From Drosophila pseudoobscura (lineage: Eukaryota; Arthropoda; Insecta; Diptera; Drosophilidae): a stretch of DNA of 64,000 nucleotides. Positions 37,077-43,918 of this stretch are shown here, in pieces. The stretch's first letter is position 1; every line of letters begins with the position of its first letter. The position numbers and the translations under genes were made by a program. The notes below the pieces were generated by a model that did no database searches, was not told the origin of the DNA, and saw only the letters and a list, made by a program, of their open reading frames with translations. The stretch covers positions 12,586,001 to 12,650,000 of the forward strand of contig NC_046679.1 of NCBI RefSeq assembly GCF_009870125.1, given 5' to 3'.

Positions 37077-38557
37077 GCATGTTTGTCTAGGGGAAAAATT
37101 CCTTGAGGTCCTCTGCTGCCGGCGGCTAATTGGCTGTGGGCCCATTAATTGGAAATTTTCCCCAGACAAACTTTGATCCAAAGGGGCCCAGAATAATAGT
37201 AAATATTTATCAAACTTCTAAATCCTTTCGCTGCAGGCACCCAGGCTCTGGTGCGTCCCGGCAGTCCGCACAGCTCCATATCGGCGGAGGATCGCACCTC
37301 GATGGCGGTCCACAGCAGCAGCGGCAGCAGCATCTGCAAGGCCAAGGCCCTGGTGGACAGTCTGCCCAATCCCTACGACAAGGAGGCCCTGAAATTTAAG
37401 GTAAAATATACACCCAACCAAATAGAAGACGCCCTCTCTGATGTCTGATGTTTGATTTCTGGTTTGCCTGCAGAAGGGAGAGCTCATCGATGTCCTGTCG
37501 ATGAACGCCTCGGGCATCTGGAAGGGTCGCTGCCACGGCCGGGTGGGACACTTCAAGTTCATCAACGTGGAAGTGCTGCCCGAGCAGCGCCTGAAGAACT
37601 CCAGCAGCAAGACCCTGGCCCCCGGCTCCCGGCTGGGCGGCGGCAACAACGGCAGTGCCGGTAGCAGCAGCGCCAACGGCAGCAACAACGGCGGCGGCGG
37701 CGGCGGACCCAGCTCGGTGGAGGATCTGCTGGTGCGCATCGGCCTCAAGGAGTACACGTCCGTGTTCGTGCTCAACGGGTAAGTGGTGTAGATGAAACAA
37801 ATTAACCAACCTTTATTGTGTTGGATTGTTTCACCTATCGTTCCATTTGCAGGTACGAGGATCTCGAGCTCTTCAAGGAGCTGGAACCGGCCGATCTCGA
37901 CTATCTGGGCATACTCAATCAGGAGCATCGGGCCAAGCTGCTGACGGCTGTGCAGCTGCTGCATGACATTGAATGTAAGTGCCAGACCCCAGCCCACCCC
38001 AGCCCCACTGTAATCCATTTGTAGACCTTCTTTTGGGGACTTTCCATCTAACCCACACTCTCACCACACACCCACACACACATGCCACAACTACAGCTAC
38101 AAATTTCACCCGTACAGGCTCCGACGTGGACATAGCCGGCTCCAGCTCGGAGAACGATGAGGCCCGCCTGAACAACATCAACAAGAAGCACGGGGCCTCG
38201 CCCTTCGGCCGGCGGCACTTTCCGCGCGACTCGGGCTGCTACGAGGGCTCGCCGCTGCCCAGCTCCCAGACACCGACGCAGACGGTCAACTCGACGGACG
38301 AGTCGAACAGCCTGGACGACGTGGTGACCAAGTGCTCCAGCGAGATCATGAAGCGTGTGGAGAGTGCGCGACGGTGCAAGGACAATCCGTTCAAGGCGAC
38401 GCTGCCGGGCGGCCGGGTGGGCAAGAAGTCATTTCTCGGCGGCGGCGGACTTATGGCTGACGATACGCTCACACGTGGCGGACTCAGTGAGAAGTCGAGC
38501 GACTCGGGCGTCAGCAGCAGTTCGCTATCGTCGGGTCCGCTGAAGAGCAGCACTTAA
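22623..38557 (+). CDS. SASH1/SLY-family SH3-SAM scaffold protein (3' portion, 16 exons)
   Basis: Adaptor of the SASH1/SASH3/SAMSN1 (SLY) family, a group of cytoplasmic signalling scaffolds. Sixteen exons were joined by GT..AG sites with matching phases: 22623-22991, 23350-23654, 24015-24064, 24176-24282, 25736-25822, 27814-27870, 31236-31293, 31749-31945, 33269-33432, 34734-34815, 35242-35457, 36130-36322, 37237-37400, 37474-37778, 37853-37974, 38118-38557. Together they give 971 codons plus TAA. Counting from the first visible codon, the SH3 domain lies at about 664-722, SAM at 764-823, and the SASH1-like RDSGCYE motif at 862-868. The order SH3, SAM, RDSGCYE matches vertebrate SASH1. The amino terminus is missing: the first exon opens in phase 0 after an acceptor, so 5' exons lie left of the window. 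The exon starting at 36130 is the least certain. The family call is firm; the fly gene name is not recognised. Confidence 0.9.
23350..23654 (+). CDS. SASH-like exon B (polyglutamine)
   Basis: Acceptor CTTTTGTAG, donor GTGAGT, phases 0 and 2. It opens [17 protein letters not shown], paralogous to PSSCLSNREENEIYSY in the minus-strand gene, then carries a long glutamine-rich stretch built from CAG/CAA codons (about 23440-23560). The paralogue lacks the glutamine stretch. Confidence 0.9.
23655..24014. repeat. Intron B-C with AAAATACT repeats
   Basis: From about 23677 to 23900 the + strand is made of AAAATACT, AATACTAAA and CTACAAAAAATACT units. Their reverse complement recurs in the intron F-G block at 30543-30725; a 14-nt perfect match pairs 23691-23704 with 30584-30597. 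Confidence 0.7.
24015..24064 (+). CDS. SASH-like exon C
   Basis: A 50-nt exon, phases 2 and 1, with donor GTAAGT. It encodes [15 protein letters not shown], which aligns with the end of exon 3 of the minus-strand paralogue (RTNFFYDFSAT). The paralogue has B and C in one exon, so the intron between them was gained here or lost there. Confidence 0.85.
24176..24282 (+). CDS. SASH-like exon D (basic block)
   Basis: 107 nt, phases 1 and 0, acceptor CTCTCCAG, donor GTAAGT. It encodes a basic segment, [19 protein letters not shown]. The paralogous exon on the minus strand (56962-56856) has exactly the same length and phases, and encodes EGRNKNKQRRTVFARFLQGL. Confidence 0.9.
24283..25735. other. Intron D-E
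   Basis: No exon was found. CCCTGCCCCTGCC repeats lie at 24406-24450, GTCGTCGTCGTCG at 24801-24819 and a G run at 25131-25144. Open frames here follow the repeats. Confidence 0.55.
25736..25822 (+). CDS. SASH-like exon E
   Basis: 87 nt, phase 0 on both sides, acceptor CTCTTTTCAG, donor GTAAGC. It encodes [13 protein letters not shown] followed by HSFEETIHR. The minus-strand equivalent at 54764-54687 encodes TNERLRACSTMK and DFEKTIQR. Confidence 0.9.
25823..27813. other. Intron E-F with coding-like antisense fragments
   Basis: Between 25900 and 26700 the composition differs from the surrounding low-complexity intron, and several minus-strand frames look protein-like. One (26234-25935) contains [20 protein letters not shown] followed by IFPV, which loosely recalls the start of insect sugar gustatory receptors. 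Another, around 26690-26529, contains [19 protein letters not shown] and ends in a stop. I cannot join them into a gene; a decayed nested gene or transposon is possible, and chance is not excluded. The rest of the intron has simple repeats (CTGCTGCTGC at 27138-27152). Confidence 0.3.
27814..27870 (+). CDS. SASH-like exon F
   Basis: 57 nt, phase 0 on both sides. It encodes a charged helix, [19 protein letters not shown], likely to be coiled coil. The minus-strand paralogue starts its last exon with LKTQKAAQKK at the same phase and then diverges to a stop, so homology between the two genes ends inside this exon. Confidence 0.9.
27871..31235. repeat. Intron F-G with AT-rich and T-rich blocks
   Basis: No exon is supported. 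The stretch 28255-28895 is AT-rich and built from recurring ATTTAAATTAAATATATTT-type phrases. The stretch 30543-30725 is T-rich, with AGTATTTT and TGTATTTTTT units complementary to the AAAATACT units of intron B-C. (CA)n lies at 29829-29850 and (GT)n at 30372-30390. Confidence 0.5.
31236..31293 (+). CDS. SASH-like exon G
   Basis: 58 nt, phases 0 and 1, acceptor TCTTTTGCAG, donor GTAAGT. It encodes [19 protein letters not shown], continuing the helical segment of exon F. No counterpart was found in the minus-strand gene. Confidence 0.85.
31749..31945 (+). CDS. SASH-like exon H
   Basis: 197 nt, phases 1 and 0, acceptor CGTTGCAG, donor GTGAGT. It encodes [13 protein letters not shown], a glycine/alanine stretch, then [19 protein letters not shown]. 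It is acidic and tyrosine-rich, and it contains no recognised domain. Confidence 0.85.
31946..33268. repeat. Intron H-I
   Basis: (CT)n tracts lie at about 32128-32150 and 32292-32322. The open frame that runs from exon H into the intron is repeat-derived. The intron ends with a long pyrimidine tract and TTGTTGCAG at 33268. Confidence 0.6.
33269..33432 (+). CDS. SASH-like exon I
   Basis: 164 nt, phases 0 and 2, acceptor TTGTTGCAG, donor GTGAGT. It encodes [20 protein letters not shown] followed by a proline-rich stretch ([17 protein letters not shown]) that could serve as an SH3 ligand. Frame continuity with exon J confirms the reading. Confidence 0.85.
34734..34815 (+). CDS. SASH-like exon J
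   Basis: 82 nt, phases 2 and 0, acceptor GCTTTTTCAG, donor GTGAGT. With the last base pair of exon I it encodes [20 protein letters not shown] followed by TSRLSAVS, a Ser/Asp-rich segment with many potential phosphorylation sites. Confidence 0.9.
35242..35457 (+). CDS. SASH-like exon K
   Basis: 216 nt, phase 0 at both ends, acceptor ACCCGACAG, donor GTAAGT. It encodes [20 protein letters not shown], a serine-rich [14 protein letters not shown] stretch and a lysine-rich end. It contains no recognised domain. Confidence 0.85.
36130..36322 (+). CDS. SASH-like exon L (5' boundary uncertain)
   Basis: 193 nt if the acceptor is the AG at 36128-36129, with phases 0 and 1 matching both neighbours. 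It encodes [20 protein letters not shown] and a Ser-rich end ([17 protein letters not shown]). The branch-point-like ACTAAC at about 35994 and the pyrimidine tract at 36005-36045 lie unusually far upstream. The same frame stays open across that gap with coding-like [14 protein letters not shown], so the exon may start near 36061 by a non-canonical site. Confidence 0.7.
36323..37236. repeat. Intron L-M
   Basis: TATCTATGTATGTATC repeats lie near 36349-36385, and (GT)n tracts at 36980-36999 and 37043-37073. No exon was found. The intron ends CTTTCGCTGCAG. Confidence 0.6.
37237..37400 (+). CDS. SASH-like exon M (start of SH3)
   Basis: 164 nt, phases 1 and 0. It encodes [18 protein letters not shown], then [20 protein letters not shown]. 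The [11 protein letters not shown] stretch matches the family's beginning of the SH3 fold, where vertebrate SASH1 has a DFTPSPYD-like sequence. Confidence 0.92.
37474..37778 (+). CDS. SASH-like exon N (SH3 core and start of SAM)
   Basis: 305 nt, phases 0 and 2. [20 protein letters not shown] and [15 protein letters not shown] form the SLY-type SH3 core (KKGD/EIIDI, W, VG.FKF). A Gly/Asn/Ser linker follows, then the SAM opens with [18 protein letters not shown]. Vertebrate SASH1 has the same order and a near-identical SVEDLL opening. Confidence 0.95.
37853..37974 (+). CDS. SASH-like exon O (rest of SAM)
   Basis: 122 nt, phases 2 and 1. It encodes [20 protein letters not shown] followed by [15 protein letters not shown]. 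These are the central and C-terminal SAM helices; the NGYEDL and [10 protein letters not shown] signatures are typical of the SASH family. Confidence 0.95.
38118..38557 (+). CDS. SASH-like exon P (last coding exon to TAA)
   Basis: 440 nt, phase 1 in. It carries [15 protein letters not shown], homologous to SASH1's RDSGCYES, then a serine-rich tail ([20 protein letters not shown]) ending in AGC ACT TAA at 38555-38557. The reading frame continues open for 124 codons beyond this stop. Confidence 0.92.
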
Positions 38558-38932
38558 CATTTGCCCACCATCCTGGCCCACGAGCTGCTGCTGGGCGTGG
38601 GCGCTGGCATGGGCCTGGGCCTGGGCCACGGTCACGGTCACGGCCTGAGCGTGGGCGCCACATCGCCCACCACCTCGGTGGCCTCGGCCAGCCTCATTGG
38701 GGCCCATTGCAGTGCCGTGGGCAGCGGGGCGATGGCCGCCGCTCCGCTGGGCAACATTTGCAACACTCTGCCGCATGCCCCCTCCAGCAATGTGCCCCTC
38801 AACCGGAATCTCGTGATGCTGCGCAACCATCTGCGCAAGAATACGAGCGGCAGCAGCAACAGCGGCGGCGGCGGCGGCGGCAGTGGCGGCGTCCAGCAGC
38901 TGCTGCAGGATCAGGACGACAAGGATCAATAA
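38558..38932 (+). CDS. Possible stop-readthrough extension of the SASH-like protein
   Basis: Immediately after TAA, in the same frame and without a splice site, 124 sense codons run to TAA at 38930-38932. The translation has an AHELLLGVGAGMGLG start, His/Gly repeats, then non-repetitive APSSNVPLNRNLVMLRNHLR and a VQQLLQDQDDKDQ end. Codon choice (CTG, GGC, GCC, AAC) is like the real exons and unlike the A/T-rich 3' UTR beginning right after it. Readthrough is common in Drosophila, although UAA is the least frequent context. Alternatives are a recently shortened protein or an assembly error. Confidence 0.5.
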   Translation, partial: HLPTILAHELLLGVGAGMGLGLGHGHGHGLSVGATSPTTSVASASLIGAHCSAVGSGAMAAAPLGNICNTLPHAPSSNVPLNRNLVMLRNHLRKNTSGSSNSGGGGGGSGGVQQLLQDQDDKDQ

Positions 38933-41010
38933 CCCATTTACTACATCAAATTCTTAGTCTAGGTCTTAGTCTTGGATTAACTGTAAACTGTATTTGAGTT
39001 AAGTGTATTTCAATTGCTGTGATTCGATAGTGAAAACAAAAGGCCAACACGCGTCTTTCAGTTCAAATGTATAGTGTATAGAGAGAGATAGACAGACAGG
39101 AGTAGCAGGAGTTGCAGGAGTAGCAGGAGCAGAGGCAGAGTGTAGCAGGCTTTGGCCTCAGTCAGAGTTAGTCAGTCAGTCAATCCTTCCTCCGATAATG
39201 TTGGCATTTACACAAATATATAACACACACACACTTATACTTATACCTACACTTAAGTAAGCTAGAGGGAAAGAGATATTCTATATATACTTGGTAAAGT
39301 ACTGAACATGTTTTGACTATTTTTAGTTGGCTCTTTCACAGCAGGCTTCGTATCGGTATGTGTATGAGACTCGTGTCCTTCCAACCCGTTTGCTTTCCTG
39401 TTCAATTGCTTTGCATAGGCATATGTATAATTCTCAACGTGATATTGTGAAACGTCCAATTTGAATTGCATTTTACACACACACACACACACAGACACAG
39501 ACACAGAAAGACTCCTTTCTAATGTCTTTTGATTAACAAGAACAGACCACACACGCAGACAACCCTCGAGTTGAATGATTCCTATTTTAAAGCACTCACT
39601 TGGAGTGCAATCAATAGACCAATTCAATTTTAATAAACCAACGACGAACCACAAACGAAATATTTATAGACACAAACACACACCAAACTGCCATTCGATA
39701 CTAATTTTAATTGTTTTATACTCGTATAAGTAACAAATAATGTAAAGGAAATGGAAATGCTATCGGGAGACCATGAGAATCCGTCAGAAACTTGTAAAAA
39801 CATAAAAAATTGCCAAAAAAAAAACAAAAACAAAATTTAAAGGAGAAATGTAATGTACGCTAAGCAATATTTTCAAATCGTAGCGAATCGTGTGCGGATC
39901 GTGTGTACATATGGCCCGTGGGGCGGGGATAGGGAGGTACGATCCAGTTTATGCCATTTATGGAAAATATATCAAAATGTAACCAATAAGAGCGATTTAG
40001 CGATAATCAAAAGCAGACAATGAAATTAGTCAGGCAGCGCAAATGTTTTTAATCAGTTTCCATGAATTAGTTAAATAAATGAACGACGACGAACGGCACA
40101 ACAACTACGTATAAAACCCCATTAAATATACTTACACCCACAACATGAATAAACTGATTCGAATACATATTGAAGCATAGCATAGCATAGCCTAGCATAG
40201 AGCATATAAAATATATGGCAATTATTGTAAATGGATGGAGGACGGACGGGGAGAATGCTTTGACTTTTACTCGAAACATAATTAAACCTGAACATAAGAT
40301 AGTATCGATAATCGTATGGATAATTCATCTACTCTAAAACTAAATCTAAATCTATCCAAATAAATTAAATCAAATTTAAACCACAAACAAAACGCACGTG
40401 TTACAGCCAGATAAAGATAAAGATACAGATACAGCTACAAATTTAAGATAGAAAGTTCGAGGCAATAGACAGAGTAAAGAATTCTGGATTATAGGCATTT
40501 TTAAATTTAACTATCCAAATAACGTTTAAGTGTTTCAACTGTAAATTGTATCAAAGTTAAATTAAAACAAACCAGATTATTTATATATTAGAGAGAACCC
40601 AAGAAACCAAGAAACAACCACACGGCAAGTGCTAGCATCTTCTAATTATCACTGTAAAATGATGTAATTTAAAGAAAGAATATATAAGCAATATTAAAGT
40701 TTAACCTTAAAAAGAGCAACAAAATTGATTTTTAAGTCAGCCCACACACACACACACACACACACACACCATTACACACCGACAGCCATAAAACAAAAAG
40801 CCAGTAAAATTCCATTAGTACACCGTAAAAAGTGAGCGAAAATTACGAGTCACGAGTAAATTTTAGAAGAAATTTTCAAACAAAACTAAAAACCAAAACG
40901 AATTCGAAATCGAAAGCAAAAAAAGATACAAAGAAAATGGCAAGCGATGATTCGTGTTTACGCATAAATCAAAGTAAAATTCTTTAAATAAAAGTGAACA
41001 TATCTAAAAA
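38933..41010 (+). other. 3' UTR of the SASH-like gene
   Basis: A/T-rich, non-coding, with AGGAGTAGCAGGAGTTGC repeats at about 39098-39140, (CA)n at 39475-39492 and 40743-40769, and AATAAA signals at 40074, 40359 and 40987. The compositional shift from the preceding coding-like DNA is abrupt at about 38933. Which polyadenylation site is used cannot be told from sequence. Confidence 0.6.
40987..40992 (+). terminator. Distal polyadenylation signal, SASH-like gene
   Basis: AATAAA on the + strand, about 2.4 kb after the TAA and before the intergenic region changes composition. Alternatives are at 40074 and 40359. Confidence 0.4.
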
Positions 41011-42553
41011 GTAAAACATCAACAAAAGACTTTTATCTCGGGTTTGGTTCAATCAAAATTGTGATGCACACTTTTGGGCTCGCCGGCTGGACCAGCCACG
41101 TGTGGAGATCTTTGCCTCCAATGATCAAGCCCATCATTAACATCTATTGGCTTTCATTGGCATTGACCTGCCCTCACCCTTGGCCGTGCGCCCAACCTCC
41201 ATCTGGTCCCCCATTTGATCGGACAAAAGAGACCGCCTCAATGACTTTCGGAGGTAGCAATTTCGACGACGCTCAAGGAGAGCAATTGGGCGCAGGGCAG
41301 AGCAACAGCCACGGCCTCGGCAGCCCATGTGATTCACCTAACCCTCCGACTGGACTGAGTCGATGATTGCTGCAAATGTCAAAGAATATATGTATAGACC
41401 AGGAACACTCGCCACGCTCAGATGGGCACGACGGGGTCGGTGTCGGTGACGGTGTCGGTGTTGGTGACGGTGCCGCTGACAGTCAATAGATTAGCGACAG
41501 CGCCTCCGTAATCTGCGCTGATTAAATCTGAGATCTACTTCTTATCCCAGATCTATACTGCTTGGGGATGATGATGTTTATTCATAGAGGGACAGTCGCT
41601 CAGTGCCTTGGGGGGCTTACGTTTTACAGCGTCTAGTAAGTAGTCGCGTCTCGCGGCTCGGATTCCAGTATCAGCACGGGCGGGATCTAAATTTGCGCTT
41701 AAGTGCTTTAGTAAATTGTTAAATTGCTTTGTCTTTCGTTCGTAGGTTCGCTGGTACTATATGAAAATATGAAAATTGATATTATTGCATTTGCACATAC
41801 CCAGCTAAGTAGACTTTATCTCATTTGCTGCTACAGTTTCTCAGTTCTCAGTTCTCATTTCTCAAGATCTCAACATCTCAGCTCAGTGTCAGTCACAGTC
41901 GATGCGCGTCCGCGTTCCCAGTCACAGTCGTCTGGCAGCAGCATCTCCGAAGATAAAGAACAAAAACAAAGTTAAATCATATCTATAATCTAATAAGTAA
42001 ATAAAAACATACATATGCTCGTAAGGTGTTTGAGTGTGCCTCGAAAAACGCTCAAACCCAAAGTGCAAGTGCAGCGGAAGTGGGCCTGGATGGGTCTCCT
42101 GGTGGGACGGGTCATGCCCGCTGATCCGCTATAATTCAACTGGTTCTAATCGAGCTTAAGCTCTTTTGTCTAGCCTCCCGAAATGTGTCTTTATCTCCGA
42201 CATCCGTATCTGCGAGTACCTTATCTTTTTTGAGGCATATGAGCGCCGAGCTCTGTCTCTGCTTCTGTCTGACAGCCCCCAATAAAGTTCAAGATGCATG
42301 TGCAATCGCAATTAAAGATCTGCTTGTGTATGGGAAATGTAAACATTTTAACGATTAAGTGTTATATAATGCCCTGTGATTCTTGTCCATCAGGCCAATC
42401 CATCAAATACTTCCACCCATTTGCCGTCCCACTGCCCGACACCCGGCGACTGATTAGCATGTTGACCCATAAGGCTCTTATCTGCACATTTCGTGATAAC
42501 ACTTGCCGTGGCAGCCGAAAATAGTGGTAGCCATAACCTGCTCAATTCGGGCT
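41011..42553. other. Intergenic region with GATA motifs
   Basis: No convincing gene. A GGTGTCGGTGACGG simple repeat lies at about 41435-41475. From about 41815 onward WGATAR motifs become frequent and continue through the transporter's first intron. An open frame at 41064-41366 lacks coding features. Confidence 0.5.
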
Positions 42554-42592
42554 TATATAAAAGAAGTCTCATAAATTTGTCAGGTGCAGTGC
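42554..42592 (+). promoter_or_regulatory. TATA promoter of the transporter gene
   Basis: TATATAAAAG lies at 42554-42563. Initiator-like CAGG (A at 42582) and CAGT (A at 42588) occur 26 and 32 bp after the TATAAAA. The order and spacing fit a focused RNA polymerase II promoter for the downstream gene; the exact start base is uncertain. Confidence 0.6.
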
Positions 42593-43089
42593 CGTCGCGC
42601 CATCAGCACCGCTCCGTGTGGAGCGTGGGACCTCTCGTAATTGTTAGACGTTTACCAGTTTAATCGTGTACATTAAAAAGACAATCTCTGTTATCAGCTA
42701 TTCACTTTATAATGCCGTATACCCGTATGCTCCATCTTGGCCTGATAAGTGGCCACAGACCCGACCAGCCGTTCAAAGCAACACCGTCGGGTGTTGGTAA
42801 CAGTTGATGAGCTCTCGTGCCAGCCCTAAAAAGTTTCACCATTTCGAGGCGGGATGTGAACAGTGCCCTCGAACCGTGAAAAACCATTTACATTTTCAAA
42901 TTTCCCTCAGATTGGGATGAATTTATAGGAGTGCAACGTGCATCCTGCAACGCCTTCAAAGCACAAATTGTTAAACCAAATGCAGGACAAATTCAAAAGT
43001 GCAAAATAAACTAAAAGTTGCTCAGAACTTTATCAAAATTCCTGACTTTGGCCAAGTAAAACAAAACAATCTTCTGTGCCGGCCATAAG
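42588..43089 (+). other. 5' non-coding exon of the transporter gene
   Basis: From the predicted start to the donor CATAAG|GTAAGT at 43089/43090. The matching acceptor is CTCGTTATCAG at 43547, and translation begins at 43623 in the next exon. No long upstream frame was noted. Confidence 0.55.
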
Positions 43090-43622
43090 GTAAGTTTCTG
43101 AGTTTAAGATTAAACATTTTTGGACTGCGATTGATATTTAAAGCGTTTATCAGATAAGTCCCATAAGGTGTTGAGTAGTTTTAGGTGTTTGTGCACTGGA
43201 TCCATTTGCTTTTATCAATCAACTCACGAGATATCTGGGCACTAGATTCATTCTCTCTTTCAAAGGTTTGATAAATATTTCATCATCAAATGGTTGAAAG
43301 TTTTATTGATAGCAAACAAATTCGTCAGTTTTAAACAAACAAACTCGAGTCGTTTTTCCGTTTCAATATCAAAAATTATGACAAGCAATTGTGCGAGTGA
43401 TTGTAGACATAGCTTAAAGATTTTTACAACTGCTCCGGCGCCAAAAATTTTCATAAGAGCTCTTTAGGAATTGGCGAGAAAGCACTGCTTCTCGTTTAGT
43501 GCGAAGTTCTTAAGCTGCGATGCCATAAAGATTACTCTCGTTATCAGGGCCCTATAACCGACTGAGTGCTATCCACACCAGAGCCAGAGCAGGAGCAGCG
43601 GCCACTCCAACAACAGTGCAAA

Positions 43623-43918
43623 ATGAATGAGAGACTGGAGAAGGCGAACAGCCGGAAGGCCTCCCGCGTCTCCCACATGGACATCGATGAGTCGGAGCTG
43701 AACGATCCCTTCCAGGCGCTCATGGAGAAGGCCGGCAACCATGGCCGCTACCAGACCCTCTACAACTTTCTGTTCGTCGGCGGCCTGGCCTTCAGCGGTG
43801 CCATGATCTACATGAACATCATTCTGGCCCTCAACATACCCGATCACTGGTGCACCGTTCACGGGCGGGAAAACACAAACTTCACGCTGGACCAATGGCG
43901 CGACATAACGCTGCCCAA
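43623..43918 (+). CDS. Transporter exon 1 (TM1, start of outer loop)
   Basis: It begins MNERLEKANSRKASRV after an in-frame context with no nearer ATG, and includes the first membrane segment LFVGGLAFSGAMIYMNIIL. It ends CCC AA before donor GTAAGT. The acceptor after it is TAG at 43980; the nearer CAG at 43984 would put a stop in frame. Confidence 0.9.

Larger units (their letters stand above)
41815..43546. promoter_or_regulatory. Cluster of 14 GATA-factor motifs
   Basis: WGATAR on either strand occurs at 41815, 41951, 42191, 42221, 42478, 42494, 42691, 42743, 43030, 43147, 43152, 43212, 43269 and 43541. Chance would give three or four in this length. GATA factors drive midgut and Malpighian tubule genes in insects, which would suit an organic-ion transporter. 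Binding is inferred, not seen. Confidence 0.45.

Noticed and set aside
41064..41366. Open frame just after the SASH-like 3' UTR
   Set aside because: No splice sites, no domain, and it lies in the spacer between two well-defined genes.
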